A stretch of 55,548 nucleotides of DNA from DASYAE01 sp036501535. GTDB taxonomy: Bacteria > Actinomycetota > Actinomycetes > Streptomycetales > Catenulisporaceae. The stretch is from contig DASYAE010000175.1 of the NCBI GenBank assembly GCA_036501535.1, positions 1-55,548 on the forward strand, in the 5' to 3' direction. A model generated the notes under the pieces. That model made no database searches. It was not told the DNA's origin and saw nothing but the letters and a program-made list of their open reading frames with translations. A program made the position numbers and the translations under genes. Of this stretch, positions 32,581 to 40,003 are shown one piece after another (position 1 is the first letter of the stretch; every line of letters starts with the position of its first letter).

Positions 32581-35252
32581 CAGGCCTTGGCCGTGCCCTG
32601 GTCCGGGTCGCCGAACTGGGTGTCGGTGCACGGGGCGCTGCCGGTGAAGCTGCCGTAGAAGTACTGTCCGTCGGCGCCGAACGCGACCTCCTGCGTGCCG
32701 GAGAACGAACACGTGCCGTTCTCCGCGGCGCAGGCGGTCCAGGTCGCGAACGACGGCGGCGGGCCCATCAGGTAGCACGCCTTGACCGTGCCGAAGTCGG
32801 GGTCGCCGAAGACCGCGTCAGTGCACGCCGTCCCGCCGCCGCCGAGCGTGGCGTAGTCGAATTTTCCGCCGGCCCCGAACGCGACCGACATCGTGCCGCT
32901 GTAGCTGCACGTGCCGTTCTCGGCGGCGCACTGCTGCCAGGTGTCCGCCGCGGCCGCCGCGGTCTCGACGTAGCAGGCCTTGTAGACGCCGTTGTCGGGG
33001 TCGCCGAACACTGCGACGTCGCATGCGGTCGCGCTGCTCGCGGTGACGTAGTTGAAGTGGGCCTGTGCGCCGAACGCGATGACGGACGTGCCGCTGACCG
33101 CGCAGGTGCCGTTCTCCTCGGCGCACTTCGACCAGGTGCCGGGCAGCGGCTGGTAGGTGACCGGCGGCACGGTGCCAGTCGCCGAGTAGCTGACCGAGTA
33201 AGCACCCGGCTGCACGCCGCGGAAGTAGATGTAGTTCGCATCGCTGCTGGCGCTGGCGATGCCTGAGGCGCCGGTGAACGACGAGCCGTTCCACGCCTCG
33301 GCGCCGTTGATGGTCACCACGTGGCTCTGGCCGAAGGTCGGCACCGCGATCACGCCGGTGGAGCCGGTGTTCGTGGACGAATCCACCTGCATGCTGAAGT
33401 CGCCGGCGACGTCGTGGTCGTAGCTGACGTGGATCGTCTTGCCGGAGGCCACGGTCAGCGTGCCCTCGACGTGGGTCAGGTCGCCGGGGTGCGGCTCGAC
33501 CTGGTAGGCGGTGCCGCCCGGCGCGGTCGGGTCGATGCCGAGCACGTCGGTGGTCAGCGCGCCGGTCGGGCCGGTGGACCAGCCGTGCGACAAGCTCGTG
33601 TACGCGCCCGGATACGCGCTGAGCGTGCCGGTGTTGGAGAAGCCCTCCCAGAAGGTGCTGTCGGTGCCGAGCGGAGAGCCGAGCATGAACCCCCACTCGT
33701 CGCGGATCAGGTTCAGCGCGTCGACGTCGTCGTCCGCGGTGAAGCGCGCGTAGACCTCCATCGAGCCGGCGAACGGCGAGATGTTGTCGCCGAACTCAGG
33801 GGTCTGCGCACCGATGCTGTTCCAGTCGCCGTGCAGGTAATTCACGATGCTCGTCGCCTGCGCGGACGAGGCGACGCCGTACCAGACGGCCAGCGAGTTG
33901 CCGTCCTGCGGATGCAGGGTGCTGCCGGGGTTGTCCTTGTAGGCGCCGGCCGAGGAGTCCCAGAGCCGGTTGTTGATCTGGGTCTTGAGACTGGCGGCCT
34001 GGTTGGCGTAGCTGGTGGCGAGCGAGCCGTTGCCCTCGGCGGTCGCCAGCGCCGCGCCGGTGCTCAGCACCTCGTAGAGCAGCACGTTGGCCTCGATGTT
34101 CTCGCCGCCCTGGTCGCTGCGCGCCCAGTCGCTGTCGCCGGTGACGTCGAGCAGGCCGTTGCCGTCGACCTTGGCGGTGATGAAGTTCACGCCGAGCTGG
34201 TACTGCGACCAGATGCCGCCGAGCCAGCTCAGGTCACCGGTGTAGAGGTAGTAGTTCCAGGTCCCGACCAGGGTCCACATGTGGTACGTATCAGAGCCGT
34301 AGAAGTTGAACTCCGGGCCGCCGTAAGGCAGTTGGCCGTTCGACTGCTGATTCTGGTACATCGTGGTCAGCGAGTTGCGCACGGCGGTCATGTCGTCCGT
34401 GCTGACGTATTCGGTCGGCGCGGAGACGCCCATGTCGCCGGGCCAGACCGAGCGGTCCCGCTTCGCCCCGTCGACCAGGACCTCGGTGCCGGTGCCGACC
34501 ACGCCGTCGTTCTCCCAGCCGGAGGACGGCGCGGGCCAGACCCGGCCCTGGGTCGGGCTGATGTCGTCCAGCTGCACGGTGTAAGCACCCGCATACCAGA
34601 TCTGGTTCAGCAGGCTGTCGTTCGAGCAGAAGTAGTCCGGGTAGGCGGCCGGGTCGGCGGTGCCGGGGGCGGAGGTGAAGTCGAGCGAGACGCCGTCGAT
34701 CTCGACCCAGCCGCTCGAGTTCATGAACAGGGTCAGGTAGCGGAAGCCGCCGCGCAGCTTGTCGCTCGGCATGGTGTACGAGCCGGCGCCGGACACGGAG
34801 GCGTAGATGGCGCCGTCCGCGCCGCTTCCGCCGCTCGAGGCGTCGCTGCTCTCGCCGACGAACTCGTCGGACTCGGAGAAGGCCAGGCCGACGCTCTGGT
34901 TCGCGCCGCTGGCCGCCGAGAAGCCGAGCGTGACGATGCCGCCGACCTCCTTGCCGAAGTCGACGGTGACCGAGGAGCCGGAACCGCTTAGCTCGGTGGA
35001 CTGGCCGGAGAGCAGGTTGCTCGGGTTGCTGACGCTCCCGGTGGTGGCGTAGATCGAGGTGGGTGCGACGGTGCGCGAGGCCGGCGAGAGGTCGTCGGCG
35101 GCGCAGGGGTTGGTGGTGGCTGCGGGCGCTGCGGTGGCTTCGGCCGGGGCTGCGGCCGGGACCGCGGCCGCGGCCGGGGTCTGCAGGAATGCTGCGCTGC
35201 CGAAGGCCATGGCGAGGCCGACGGCGAGCACGGCGCGGAACGCGCGTCTCAT
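32568..35252 (-). CDS. secreted GH78-type (alpha-L-rhamnosidase-like) glycosidase with three C-terminal repeats
   Basis: 894 residues with a Sec signal (VLAVGLAMAFGSAAFLQTPAAAA). A beta-sandwich domain (about 60-195) precedes an (alpha/alpha)6 domain (about 205-560) with GRVWPAPSSGWENDGVVGTGTEV, DSDWAR and FWEGFSNTGTLSAYPG, the layout of GH78 and related six-hairpin glycosidases; candidate acids are in DSDWARSDQGGENIEANVL and FWEGF. A closing beta domain lies at about 560-700. Then come three about-65-residue repeats starting W..CA.ENGTC and ending FGDPD.G..KACY, probably sugar-binding. Upstream LacI-type palindromes suggest sugar-controlled expression. Specificity is unproven. Confidence 0.82.
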   Translation of the reverse strand: MRRAFRAVLAVGLAMAFGSAAFLQTPAAAAVPAAAPAEATAAPAATTNPCAADDLSPASRTVAPTSIYATTGSVSNPSNLLSGQSTELSGSGSSVTVDFGKEVGGIVTLGFSAASGANQSVGLAFSESDEFVGESSDASSGGSGADGAIYASVSGAGSYTMPSDKLRGGFRYLTLFMNSSGWVEIDGVSLDFTSAPGTADPAAYPDYFCSNDSLLNQIWYAGAYTVQLDDISPTQGRVWPAPSSGWENDGVVGTGTEVLVDGAKRDRSVWPGDMGVSAPTEYVSTDDMTAVRNSLTTMYQNQQSNGQLPYGGPEFNFYGSDTYHMWTLVGTWNYYLYTGDLSWLGGIWSQYQLGVNFITAKVDGNGLLDVTGDSDWARSDQGGENIEANVLLYEVLSTGAALATAEGNGSLATSYANQAASLKTQINNRLWDSSAGAYKDNPGSTLHPQDGNSLAVWYGVASSAQATSIVNYLHGDWNSIGAQTPEFGDNISPFAGSMEVYARFTADDDVDALNLIRDEWGFMLGSPLGTDSTFWEGFSNTGTLSAYPGAYTSLSHGWSTGPTGALTTDVLGIDPTAPGGTAYQVEPHPGDLTHVEGTLTVASGKTIHVSYDHDVAGDFSMQVDSSTNTGSTGVIAVPTFGQSHVVTINGAEAWNGSSFTGASGIASASSDANYIYFRGVQPGAYSVSYSATGTVPPVTYQPLPGTWSKCAEENGTCAVSGTSVIAFGAQAHFNYVTASSATACDVAVFGDPDNGVYKACYVETAAAAADTWQQCAAENGTCSYSGTMSVAFGAGGKFDYATLGGGGTACTDAVFGDPDFGTVKACYLMGPPPSFATWTACAAENGTCSFSGTQEVAFGADGQYFYGSFTGSAPCTDTQFGDPDQGTAKACYVE
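32571..33134 (-). repeat. three tandem about-65-aa modules in the GH78-like protein
   Basis: Units begin at the Trp codons near 33134, 32939 and 32741 (period 195-198 bp). Each has W-x2-CA-x-ENGTC, SGT-x3-AFGA, four cysteines and FGDPD-x-G-x2-KACY, so each is probably a disulfide-bonded small beta module. Confidence 0.85.
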
Positions 35253-35413
35253 GGGGGCTGCTACTCCCTTGATCGTCTCTGATCGTTGCGGAAGGCAGCC
35301 CGCGCTCGCGCCGGAACGGCGGGCCCGCCTGATGCGCCGGGCTCCTCCCTGCTCGGCGGTGCGTCGGGACGGGGTGCGGCTCAGGGCTCGTGGGTAAGAT
35401 CGAGAACGACGGC

Positions 35414-35427
35414 TTTAATCGTTTCAA
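35414..35427. promoter_or_regulatory. LacI-family-like operator
   Basis: TTTAATCGTTTCAA, a CG-centred imperfect palindrome (10/14 symmetric) of the type bound by LacI-family sugar repressors, about 160 bp before the GH78-like start. Confidence 0.5.
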
Positions 35428-35513
35428 CCCTGATTTCCGGTCACGCTAGCACTCATGTCAGGGTCCGTCACCAGTCGCGGTGGTAGTTGACCGGGGGAGG
35501 CGGAGGAGACGCC

Positions 35514-35585
35514 GTGCGGGCCTGGTGGATTGAACTGATTCAACAGAACTGCCCGGTCGGTCACCGTCGGGTGTCCGCGGCGTGA
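35514..35585 (+). CDS. possible 23-residue peptide
   Basis: GTG preceded by GGAGGAG (5-nt spacing) opens a 23-codon frame beginning MRAWWIELIQQNC and ending just before the ECF -10 element. Amphipathic, Trp-Trp near the start, basic at the end. Could be an upstream peptide of the ECF gene or chance; no family recognised. Confidence 0.3.
   Translation: MRAWWIELIQQNCPVGHRRVSAA
35530..35543. promoter_or_regulatory. perfect inverted repeat TTGAA-CTGA-TTCAA
   Basis: A second palindrome related in shape to the one at 35414, 71 bp before the ECF gene. A regulator dimer or looped tetramer could bridge the two. Confidence 0.45.
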
Positions 35586-35603
35586 GGCAGAATCGTACCT
35601 ATG
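35571..35603 (+). promoter_or_regulatory. leaderless, RecA-ND-like promoter of the SigG-like ECF gene
   Basis: CAGAAT (35588-35593) is exactly 7 nt before ATG 35601. GTGTCCGCG (35571-35579) sits 8 nt upstream and matches 6 of 9 bases of the PafBC-type TTGTCRGTG box, including the TGTC core. Mycobacterial sigG is known to use such a promoter. Confidence 0.45.
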
Positions 35604-36701
35604 AGCGAAACGGCTGCGGCACCAGCGGACACGGCGATCCCGGGCGCCGGCACATCAGGCGCTGGCACATCAAGCGCCGGCAGCTCCGACCTGGACCTGG
35701 CGCGCACCGGAGACGGCGCCGCGTTCACCCGTCTCGTCGAGCCGTTGCGCCGGGAGCTGCACGCGCACTGCTACCGCATGCTCGGCTCGATGCACGATGC
35801 CGACGACGCGCTGCAGGACGCGCTCCTGCGGGCTTGGCGCGCCATCCCGCGCTTCGAGGGCCGCAGTTCGCTGCGCACCTGGCTCTACACCGTGGCCACG
35901 CGGACCTGCCTGGACGTGATCGAGACGCGCGGCAAGCGCGCGCTGCCGGTCGACCTCGGCCCGTCCAGCGACCACGCGATGCTCGCCGACAAGCCGCTGA
36001 CCGAGGTCGCCTGGCTCGGCCCGTACCCCGACTCGGGTCTCGCCGGCACCGGCCCCGCCGCGCGGTACGAGCAGCGCGAAGCCGTCGAACTCGCCTTCAT
36101 CGCGGCGCTGCAGCACCTGCCCGGCAACCAGCGCGCGGCCCTGCTCCTGTTCGAGGTGCTCGGCTTCTCCGCGGCCGAGATCGCGGCCACGATGGACACC
36201 ACCGTGGCGTCCGTGAACAGCGCGCTGCAGCGCGCCCGCCGCATCGTCGAGGAGAAGATCCCGTCCGCGACCCAGCAGCAGACGCTGCGCCAGATAGGCG
36301 ACAAGCGGCTCCAGGAGATCGTCGCCGAGTACGCCGGCGCCCTGGAACGCGGCGACGCCGACACCCTCGTCGCGCTGCTCACCGAGGACGTCACCTGGTC
36401 GATGCCGCCGCTCCCGGCCTGGTACCACGGCATCGCGGCCGTCACCGACTTCGCGGTGCAGGTCCCGCTGGGCAGCTGCGGGGCGTGGCGCAACCTGCCG
36501 ATCACGGCCAACGGCCAGCCCGCCGTGGCCCAGTACCTGCGCGGCGGGGCGGACGGGCCGACCGGCCCGTACCGCCGCTGGGCCATCACGGTGCTGACGA
36601 TGCGGTCGGCCGGCCCCGGCGAGGAGCGCATCGGCGAGCTCATCTCGTTCCTCGGCGCGGAGCACTTCGACGCCTTCGGCCTGCCGGCCGAGCTGGTCTG
36701 A
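35601..36701 (+). CDS. SigG-like ECF sigma factor with C-terminal SnoaL-like domain
   Basis: 366 residues. A low-complexity Ala/Gly/Ser start (to about 33) precedes region 2 (HCYRMLGSMHDADDALQDALLRAWRAI), region 4 (LPGNQRAALLLFEVLGFSAAEIAATMDTTVASVNSALQRARR) and an NTF2/SnoaL-like domain (about 225-366, ending FLGAEHFDAFGLPAELV). Closely parallels the ECF at 20163 but lacks its zinc finger. The SnoaL-like domain normally tunes sigma activity in place of an anti-sigma factor. Leaderless start; divergent from the GH78-like gene. A DNA-damage-type promoter is inferred. Confidence 0.9.
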   Translation: MSETAAAPADTAIPGAGTSGAGTSSAGSSDLDLARTGDGAAFTRLVEPLRRELHAHCYRMLGSMHDADDALQDALLRAWRAIPRFEGRSSLRTWLYTVATRTCLDVIETRGKRALPVDLGPSSDHAMLADKPLTEVAWLGPYPDSGLAGTGPAARYEQREAVELAFIAALQHLPGNQRAALLLFEVLGFSAAEIAATMDTTVASVNSALQRARRIVEEKIPSATQQQTLRQIGDKRLQEIVAEYAGALERGDADTLVALLTEDVTWSMPPLPAWYHGIAAVTDFAVQVPLGSCGAWRNLPITANGQPAVAQYLRGGADGPTGPYRRWAITVLTMRSAGPGEERIGELISFLGAEHFDAFGLPAELV

Positions 36702-36753
36702 GCCGCGGCCCGGCTGCGGCTGGGACGGATCAGAAGTCGGTTCAGGCGTCGAA

Positions 36754-37338
36754 TCAGGAATCGAATCTGAGCAGCCGGCGCGGCGAGCCGAGCCCGCTGG
36801 ACGGCGTCACGATCAGGAACTGCTGGCTCGTGCCGCTGTGCCGGGGCCACAGGATCGGCGGCACCGGCCGGGTCGGCGAGGCGTCGTAGGGCACGTTGAG
36901 GACGCGGCCGGTGGCGACCGACTCGAAGACGAACGCGACGTCGTCGACCGGGTCCAGTCTCCACCGCTGGTGCGTCTCCTCGGTGCACACCCGCATCTCC
37001 GGCCGCCGCCCCGCTTTCGAGCTCCAGCCGGCGTCGAGCACCAGGCCGTTGGCGACGGAGGTGATGACGTACTCGCCCGGGTGCGAGGTCTTGTGGAAGT
37101 ACCACAGCTGCCGCCGCTGCGCGTGCGCGGGCCACAGCACCGGGCTGCCGCCGTCCTGCTCCGCGGGCGGCGTGTCCAGCGCCAGCCCGCGCTCCCGCCC
37201 GATCAGCAGGAACGGCCCGCGCGAGGATCGGCGTCTGCGGAACAGGGCACGGATATCGTCGGTGTCGACCCCGGCGATCCCGGGGAACCCGATCCTGGGC
37301 CCCCTCGTGGGCACCGGCTCATGCTCCTGCTCCAGCAT
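36754..37338 (-). CDS. ricin-type beta-trefoil lectin-like protein
   Basis: 194 residues with no signal peptide. Two and a half beta-trefoil units are visible: ANGLVLDAGWSSKAGRRPEMRV...QRWRLDPV and ATGRVLNVPYD...SQQFLIV, with the Q-x-W-like QRWRL and the LWYF core of the ricin-B fold. A basic segment (RRRRSSR) lies at about 32-38. It likely binds a sugar or acts as an interaction module in the cytoplasm. ATG 37338 is chosen for GAGGTGG just upstream. Convergent with the ECF gene, 52 bp apart; no enzyme is attached. Confidence 0.78.
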   Translation of the reverse strand: MLEQEHEPVPTRGPRIGFPGIAGVDTDDIRALFRRRRSSRGPFLLIGRERGLALDTPPAEQDGGSPVLWPAHAQRRQLWYFHKTSHPGEYVITSVANGLVLDAGWSSKAGRRPEMRVCTEETHQRWRLDPVDDVAFVFESVATGRVLNVPYDASPTRPVPPILWPRHSGTSQQFLIVTPSSGLGSPRRLLRFDS

Positions 37339-37443
37339 CGCACCACCTCGCGCTCGGGCGTCGCCGATGACGTCACCGTACTGCGGGCGCAAGCGAAGAT
37401 CCACAGCCTTCTGATAAGCGGCTTCGCCGCGTCGCCGAACGGC

Positions 37444-37459
37444 CCGGCCGGAAGGCCGG
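37444..37459. terminator. small hairpin after SRPBCC gene
   Basis: CCGGCC-GGAA-GGCCGG, a 6-bp stem with a 4-nt loop, just after the minus-strand SRPBCC gene. No U-tract. Confidence 0.35.
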
Positions 37460-37473
37460 CGCAGGCGCGCCAG

Positions 37474-37923
37474 TCAGTTCCAGCGGCTGATCTCGCCTTC
37501 CGGGTACGCCGCGAAGCGGCCGGTCTCCGCTCCCGTCTTGAGGCTGGTGAGGTACGCCCCCCAGTTGGTGCTGCAGCCGCTCATGAACTCGCTCGCCTCC
37601 TGCCAGCCGGTGTGGGCGAACAGCAGGGTCGTGCCGCCGTCGCCGTGCGGGCGGAGGGTGAACGTGACCGCCGTGCCGATCCAGGAATCAGGGCCCTGTT
37701 CGACCTGCCAGGTGATCTCGCCGGGGCCGTCGGCCGCGACCCGGAAGACCGCGGCCGGCTTGTCGGCGTCCCCGAAGTAGACCCCGAAGGTACCGGCGAC
37801 CTCGGTGCCGCCGTCGAGCGGCCGTCCAGTCCACCAGTGGGCGATGCCGTCGGCGGTGGCGATCAGGTCGTGGACCTGTCCGGTCGGGGCGTCGATGCTG
37901 ATGCGGTGCAGGATGTCGGGCAT
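37474..37923 (-). CDS. SRPBCC/AHSA1-family protein
   Basis: 149 residues, START-like fold: starts with a strand (ILHRISIDAPTGQVHDLIA), then TADGIAHWWTG and ends in a long helix (WGAYLTSLKTGAETG). AHSA1-type proteins bind hydrophobic ligands and are often encoded next to ECF42/DGPF genes, as here. AAGGA lies 7 nt before ATG 37923. Encoded 40 bp downstream of the MFS gene on the same strand, so probably co-transcribed with it. Ligand unknown. Confidence 0.88.
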   Translation of the reverse strand: MPDILHRISIDAPTGQVHDLIATADGIAHWWTGRPLDGGTEVAGTFGVYFGDADKPAAVFRVAADGPGEITWQVEQGPDSWIGTAVTFTLRPHGDGGTTLLFAHTGWQEASEFMSGCSTNWGAYLTSLKTGAETGRFAAYPEGEISRWN

Positions 37924-37963
37924 GATCGTGTCCTTAGTCTCGGTGGTCGTCTGGTTCGGGGGC

Positions 37964-39478
37964 TCAGGCGGCGGCGAGGATGTCGGCCGCGGCGGTGTCG
38001 CAAGAGGTCTCGGACGGAGGTCCGGACGGGATCTCGGACGAGGCGCCGGTCGGCGTCGCGGTCCGGCCGGTGGTGATTCCGATCGCCGCCAGGGCGGCCA
38101 GCGCGGCGAAGACCACGCAGGACCACAGCGCCGGGCGGAAACCGGCGGTGACGGCGGCGGGGCTGCCGAGGCTGCCGTGGGCGGCGAACACGGCGCTGCT
38201 GATCGCGACCGAGAAGACCGCGCCGAAGCGCTGCGCCATGATGTTGACGCCCGACGCCTTGCCCATCTCGGGACCGGCGACCGAGTCGAGGACGGCGGTC
38301 GGCACGGTCGGCAGCGCCATGGAGACTCCGATGCCTGCGACGAGCAGCCCGGCCACGATCTCCGGCCAGCCGGTGGCCAGCCCGCTGTGCGCGGCCACCC
38401 ACGCGTAGCCGACGGCCTGCAGCGCGAGGCCGGTCAGCATGATCGGCCGCCGGCCGATCCGGTCGGACAGCGCACCCGCGATCGGTGAGACGACCATCGG
38501 CGTGCCGAAGAACGGCAGGAGCCGTATTCCGGCCCCGATCGGCGAGTATCCGCGCGCGAACTGGAATTCCTGGGTGACCAGGTACGCCGCGGCGATGGTG
38601 GCCCCTGACATCAGGAACGTGGTCACGTTGCCGATCGCGAAGGCCGGGTTGCGGAACAGGCGCAGCGGCACAAGCGGCGCGGCCGCCCGCCGCTCCCAGC
38701 CGGCGAAGCCCAGGAGCAGCACGCTGCCGACCGCGAGCACGGCGAGGATCTGCGGGCTCGACCATCCGGCGGCGCCGCCCTGGACCAGCGCCCACACCAG
38801 GGCGACGACGCCGCCGCTGATCAGGCCGACGCCGACCAGGTCGAGCCGCTCCGGCGCGCCGTGGCTCTCCGGCAGCAGCCGGGCGCCGAGGGCCAGGGCG
38901 GCCAGTCCGATCGGCACGTTGAGCCAGAAGATCCAGTGCCAGTCGAGCCGCTGCGCGACCACGCCCCCGACGAGCGGGCCGGAGGCGACGGCCAGCCCGG
39001 CCAGGCCGCCGTAGACGCCCACGATCAGGCCGCGCCGCTGCGCTGGGAACGCCGTGGTGAGGATCGTCAGGCTCAGCGGCAAGACCACCGCGGCGCCGAG
39101 CCCCTGCAGCGTGCGCGCGATAACCAGCTCATCGATACTAGGCGCGAGGGCGCACGCGGCGGAGGACACCGTGAACAGGGCCAAGCCGACGCTGAACACG
39201 CGCCGCCGCCCGAACCGGTCGCCGAGCGCCGCAGCGGTGATGATCCCCGCGGCGAACGCGATGCCGTAGGAGTTGACCGTCCACTGCAGGGACGCGAGAC
39301 CGGCATGCAGGTCGCGCTGCATCTGCGGCAGCGCCGTGATCACGACCAGCGAGTCGAGCACGACCATGAAATACGCGGTCGACATGAGGCCCAGCACCCA
39401 GCGCAGGCGGGTCGCGGACGCGGCAGGGGGAGTGGCAGTATCGTCCGTCTTGTCTACTTTGCCGGTCTTGTTCGTCAT
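37964..39478 (-). CDS. MFS multidrug exporter, DHA2 (EmrB/QacA) family
   Basis: 504 residues with about 14 transmembrane helices. Conserved motifs: LDSLVVITALPQMQRDL in helix 1 (motif D1), GDRFGRRRVF (motif A) and GPLVGGVVAQRLDWHWIFWLNVPIG (motif C, marking proton-coupled export). N-terminus is short and charged. AAGGAG 8 nt before ATG 39478. Exports toxic compounds. It is divergent from the DGPF/ECF42 pair (180 bp between starts), so the sigma factor may control it. Confidence 0.92.
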   Translation of the reverse strand: MTNKTGKVDKTDDTATPPAASATRLRWVLGLMSTAYFMVVLDSLVVITALPQMQRDLHAGLASLQWTVNSYGIAFAAGIITAAALGDRFGRRRVFSVGLALFTVSSAACALAPSIDELVIARTLQGLGAAVVLPLSLTILTTAFPAQRRGLIVGVYGGLAGLAVASGPLVGGVVAQRLDWHWIFWLNVPIGLAALALGARLLPESHGAPERLDLVGVGLISGGVVALVWALVQGGAAGWSSPQILAVLAVGSVLLLGFAGWERRAAAPLVPLRLFRNPAFAIGNVTTFLMSGATIAAAYLVTQEFQFARGYSPIGAGIRLLPFFGTPMVVSPIAGALSDRIGRRPIMLTGLALQAVGYAWVAAHSGLATGWPEIVAGLLVAGIGVSMALPTVPTAVLDSVAGPEMGKASGVNIMAQRFGAVFSVAISSAVFAAHGSLGSPAAVTAGFRPALWSCVVFAALAALAAIGITTGRTATPTGASSEIPSGPPSETSCDTAAADILAAA

Positions 39479-39658
39479 TCGTTCGGCTCCTTCGCGGCGC
39501 GCCGCCTTCTCGAGGCGGGTCTGCAGCGGTGACGAACAGCCGGACGCCGGACGGACACCGGCGCCGAAGATTATTCCGGCGGCCTGTCCGTCCGGGGCGA
39601 GCCCGCTCGTCAGATACTCGATGCGCCCGCCGAACCGAAGAAACCGCTGGAGGGATTG

Positions 39659-40003
39659 ATGCAGTACGCACTGCTGGCCTATGGCCGCCCCGCTGCAATG
39701 CCGGGCGGCGCGCCGCGTCCGATCGACGACGCCATCGCCGCGGCCCTCGCCCAGCCGTCCGTCACCGGCTGGCTCCGCCTGCACGCCGACGAGTCGGCGA
39801 CCACGCTGCGCACCGACGAGACCAGGACCCTGATGACCGACGGACCCTTCGTCGACAGCAAGGAATACCTCGCCGGGGTGATCCTGATCGAGGCGGCCGA
39901 CCTCGACGCGGCGCTCGCCGTGGCGCAGGAGTTCCAGGACGCCCGCACCGGCGGCGCGCTCGAGGTGCGGCCGATCATCGAGTGGCTGTTCCGTGGCGCT
40001 TGA
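39659..40003 (+). CDS. YCII-related DGPF-domain protein
   Basis: 114 residues, ferredoxin-like YCII fold with the name-giving motif TDGPF in ETRTLMTDGPFVDSKEYLAG, and a C-terminal VRPIIEW strand. Such proteins are encoded beside ECF42 sigma factors throughout actinobacteria and are their best-known targets; biochemical function is unknown. GGAGGG 5 nt upstream sets ATG 39659. Its last 11 bp overlap the ECF42 start, so the two are translationally coupled. Confidence 0.93.
   Translation: MQYALLAYGRPAAMPGGAPRPIDDAIAAALAQPSVTGWLRLHADESATTLRTDETRTLMTDGPFVDSKEYLAGVILIEAADLDAALAVAQEFQDARTGGALEVRPIIEWLFRGA

Larger units (their letters stand above)
35253..35600. other. divergent intergenic region of GH78-like and ECF genes
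   Basis: 348 bp containing two LacI-type palindromes (35414-35427, 35530-35543), a possible 23-codon gene (35514-35585) and the leaderless ECF promoter. No larger gene is supported. Confidence 0.6.
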
